20,916 bases of DNA from a virus: positions 1 through 20,916 of IMG/VR virus record IMGVR_UViG_3300007351_000272; one strand, 5' to 3'. Both the position numbers and the translations under genes were made by a program. Of this stretch, positions 20,231 through 20,916 are shown one piece after another. The notes beneath the pieces were generated by a model. That model did no database searches, had not been told where the DNA came from, and worked only from the letters and a program-made list of their open reading frames with translations. Every line of letters begins with the position of its first letter. The first letter of the stretch is position 1.

Positions 20231-20916
20231 TTAGCCCTGACCGCGGTACAGCGGCCGGTAGTCGGTGACGACAGCGCCGTAGCCGTGCCGGATCTTGTAG
20301 GTGACCTTGTCGGCAGTGAACACGCTGCCGACCTTGGGGTCGTCCTGGATGAAGAGCTCGGGGTCGGGCCCGAAGACCCAGCCGAGCTCGATGCCCTGGA
20401 TCCGTGCGGGGTCTCCGACGAGGAACCAGTCGTTCGTGTCGGCGAGGTGCGCGACGACCTCGAGCTGCAGGTCGGTGTGCATGTTCGGGGTTGTGGCGTC
20501 CTCGTTCGAGGTGACCGCGACGGCGGAGCGGGTGAGCTTGAAGCCGACGTCGACGAGGTCGGGCGGCACGATGAGGAACTTCGGGGCGTTGGTCGCGCCG
20601 AGCTTCTTCGTCGTGCCGTACTTGGTCTGCTTCATCATCGCGACCCGGCCCGAGGTGAGAGTCGCCGCGGCGAGCGCAGCCGACGACGCGGTGTTGCTGT
20701 GGGACGCGTGGAACAGCGCGACCGAGTCGTAGATCGCCGCGTTGTTGACGAGGATGTCGAAGATGAACTCGTAGACGGTCTCGGCCCCAGCGTCGGCGAG
20801 CTCGCGCGGGATCCGCGCGACTGCGCCGAGGTCGTCGGCCATGATCGTCTCGATCGTCAGGTCCTCGGTGCCTCCACGCTTCGTCGGCACGTACGTCGCT
20901 TCCTCGTCGGTCGGCG
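20231..20916 (-). CDS. Major capsid protein, C-terminal part (cut by window edge)
   Basis: The reading frame runs off the right edge, so only the last 228 residues are visible. EEATY then KRGGTEDLTIETIMADDLGA is the P-domain region of Mu gpT-like/HK97-fold capsid proteins. VALFHASHSN matches the LFHAxHxN motif of this family, and NAPKFLIVPPDLVDVGFKL, NDWFLVGDPARIQGIELGWV and YKIRHGYGAVVTDYRPLYRG match its C-terminal strands. A GTG at 20890 is in frame but codes Val inside the protein and is not a start. Stop is TAA at 20231. Expected upstream neighbours (protease, portal, terminase) are not in the window. Confidence 0.85.
   Translation of the reverse strand, partial: PTDEEATYVPTKRGGTEDLTIETIMADDLGAVARIPRELADAGAETVYEFIFDILVNNAAIYDSVALFHASHSNTASSAALAAATLTSGRVAMMKQTKYGTTKKLGATNAPKFLIVPPDLVDVGFKLTRSAVAVTSNEDATTPNMHTDLQLEVVAHLADTNDWFLVGDPARIQGIELGWVFGPDPELFIQDDPKVGSVFTADKVTYKIRHGYGAVVTDYRPLYRGQG

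Noticed and set aside
20231-20890. GTG 20890 as start of a short capsid protein
   Set aside because: The frame stays open to the window edge and the residues before it (EEATY) belong to the same conserved capsid motif.

Overview
The window is strongly GC-rich and densely packed. It looks like one arm of a temperate tailed phage or prophage of a high-GC actinobacterium. The host is inferred from base composition, codon choice and the style of the proteins; no host gene is visible. There is a complete siphovirus-type head-tail-lysis-fibre module and no contractile-sheath gene, so a long, flexible, non-contractile tail is the natural reading. The tape measure protein of 736 residues suggests a tail of roughly 110 nm, using the usual rule of about 0.15 nm per residue.

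Layout. Left end, + strand (1-1794): a small XRE-type helix-turn-helix regulator, a tyrosine integrase overlapping it by 4 nt, a gap with a candidate promoter, a two-helix membrane protein, and a very strong bidirectional Rho-independent terminator at 1756-1794. Everything right of the terminator is on the - strand and reads right to left. In transcription order: major capsid protein (cut by the window edge), decoration-like protein, small beta-rich head protein, head-tail adaptor, tail terminator, small beta protein, tail tube, gp10-like protein, protein in the tail-chaperone slot, tape measure, hub-like tail protein, zinc-ribbon protein, C1q/TNF-like tail protein, M15-type endolysin, four small membrane proteins (one only 24 residues), a 984-residue modular tail fibre, a LamG-like lectin, a small basic-tailed protein, a G8/parallel beta-helix protein, a Cys-rich protein and a GH26-like glycoside hydrolase. 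Portal, terminase and protease would lie off the right edge.

How it works together. Most - strand genes abut or overlap by 1-4 nt (ATGA, GTGA, TGATG), as expected of one long translationally coupled late transcript ending at the shared terminator. The distal half (1.8-12.4 kb) is largely a surface-recognition set: a fibre, two jelly-roll type binding proteins and two predicted glycan-active proteins. The integrase-regulator pair is the lysogeny end.

Most interesting points: (1) a 13-bp near-palindrome, TTTCCGGCGGAAA, occurs three times, each at the 3' end of a gene and each with complementary flanks; (2) the endolysin gene has a second, strong Shine-Dalgarno plus ATG in frame at the domain boundary, so it probably makes a free C-terminal domain as well; (3) a G8-domain beta-helix protein and a GH26-like enzyme sit on a phage; (4) a 24-codon hydrophobic ORF is coupled into the lysis region. 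No stretch longer than about 300 bases lacks a gene. No tRNA, CRISPR array or insertion sequence was seen.
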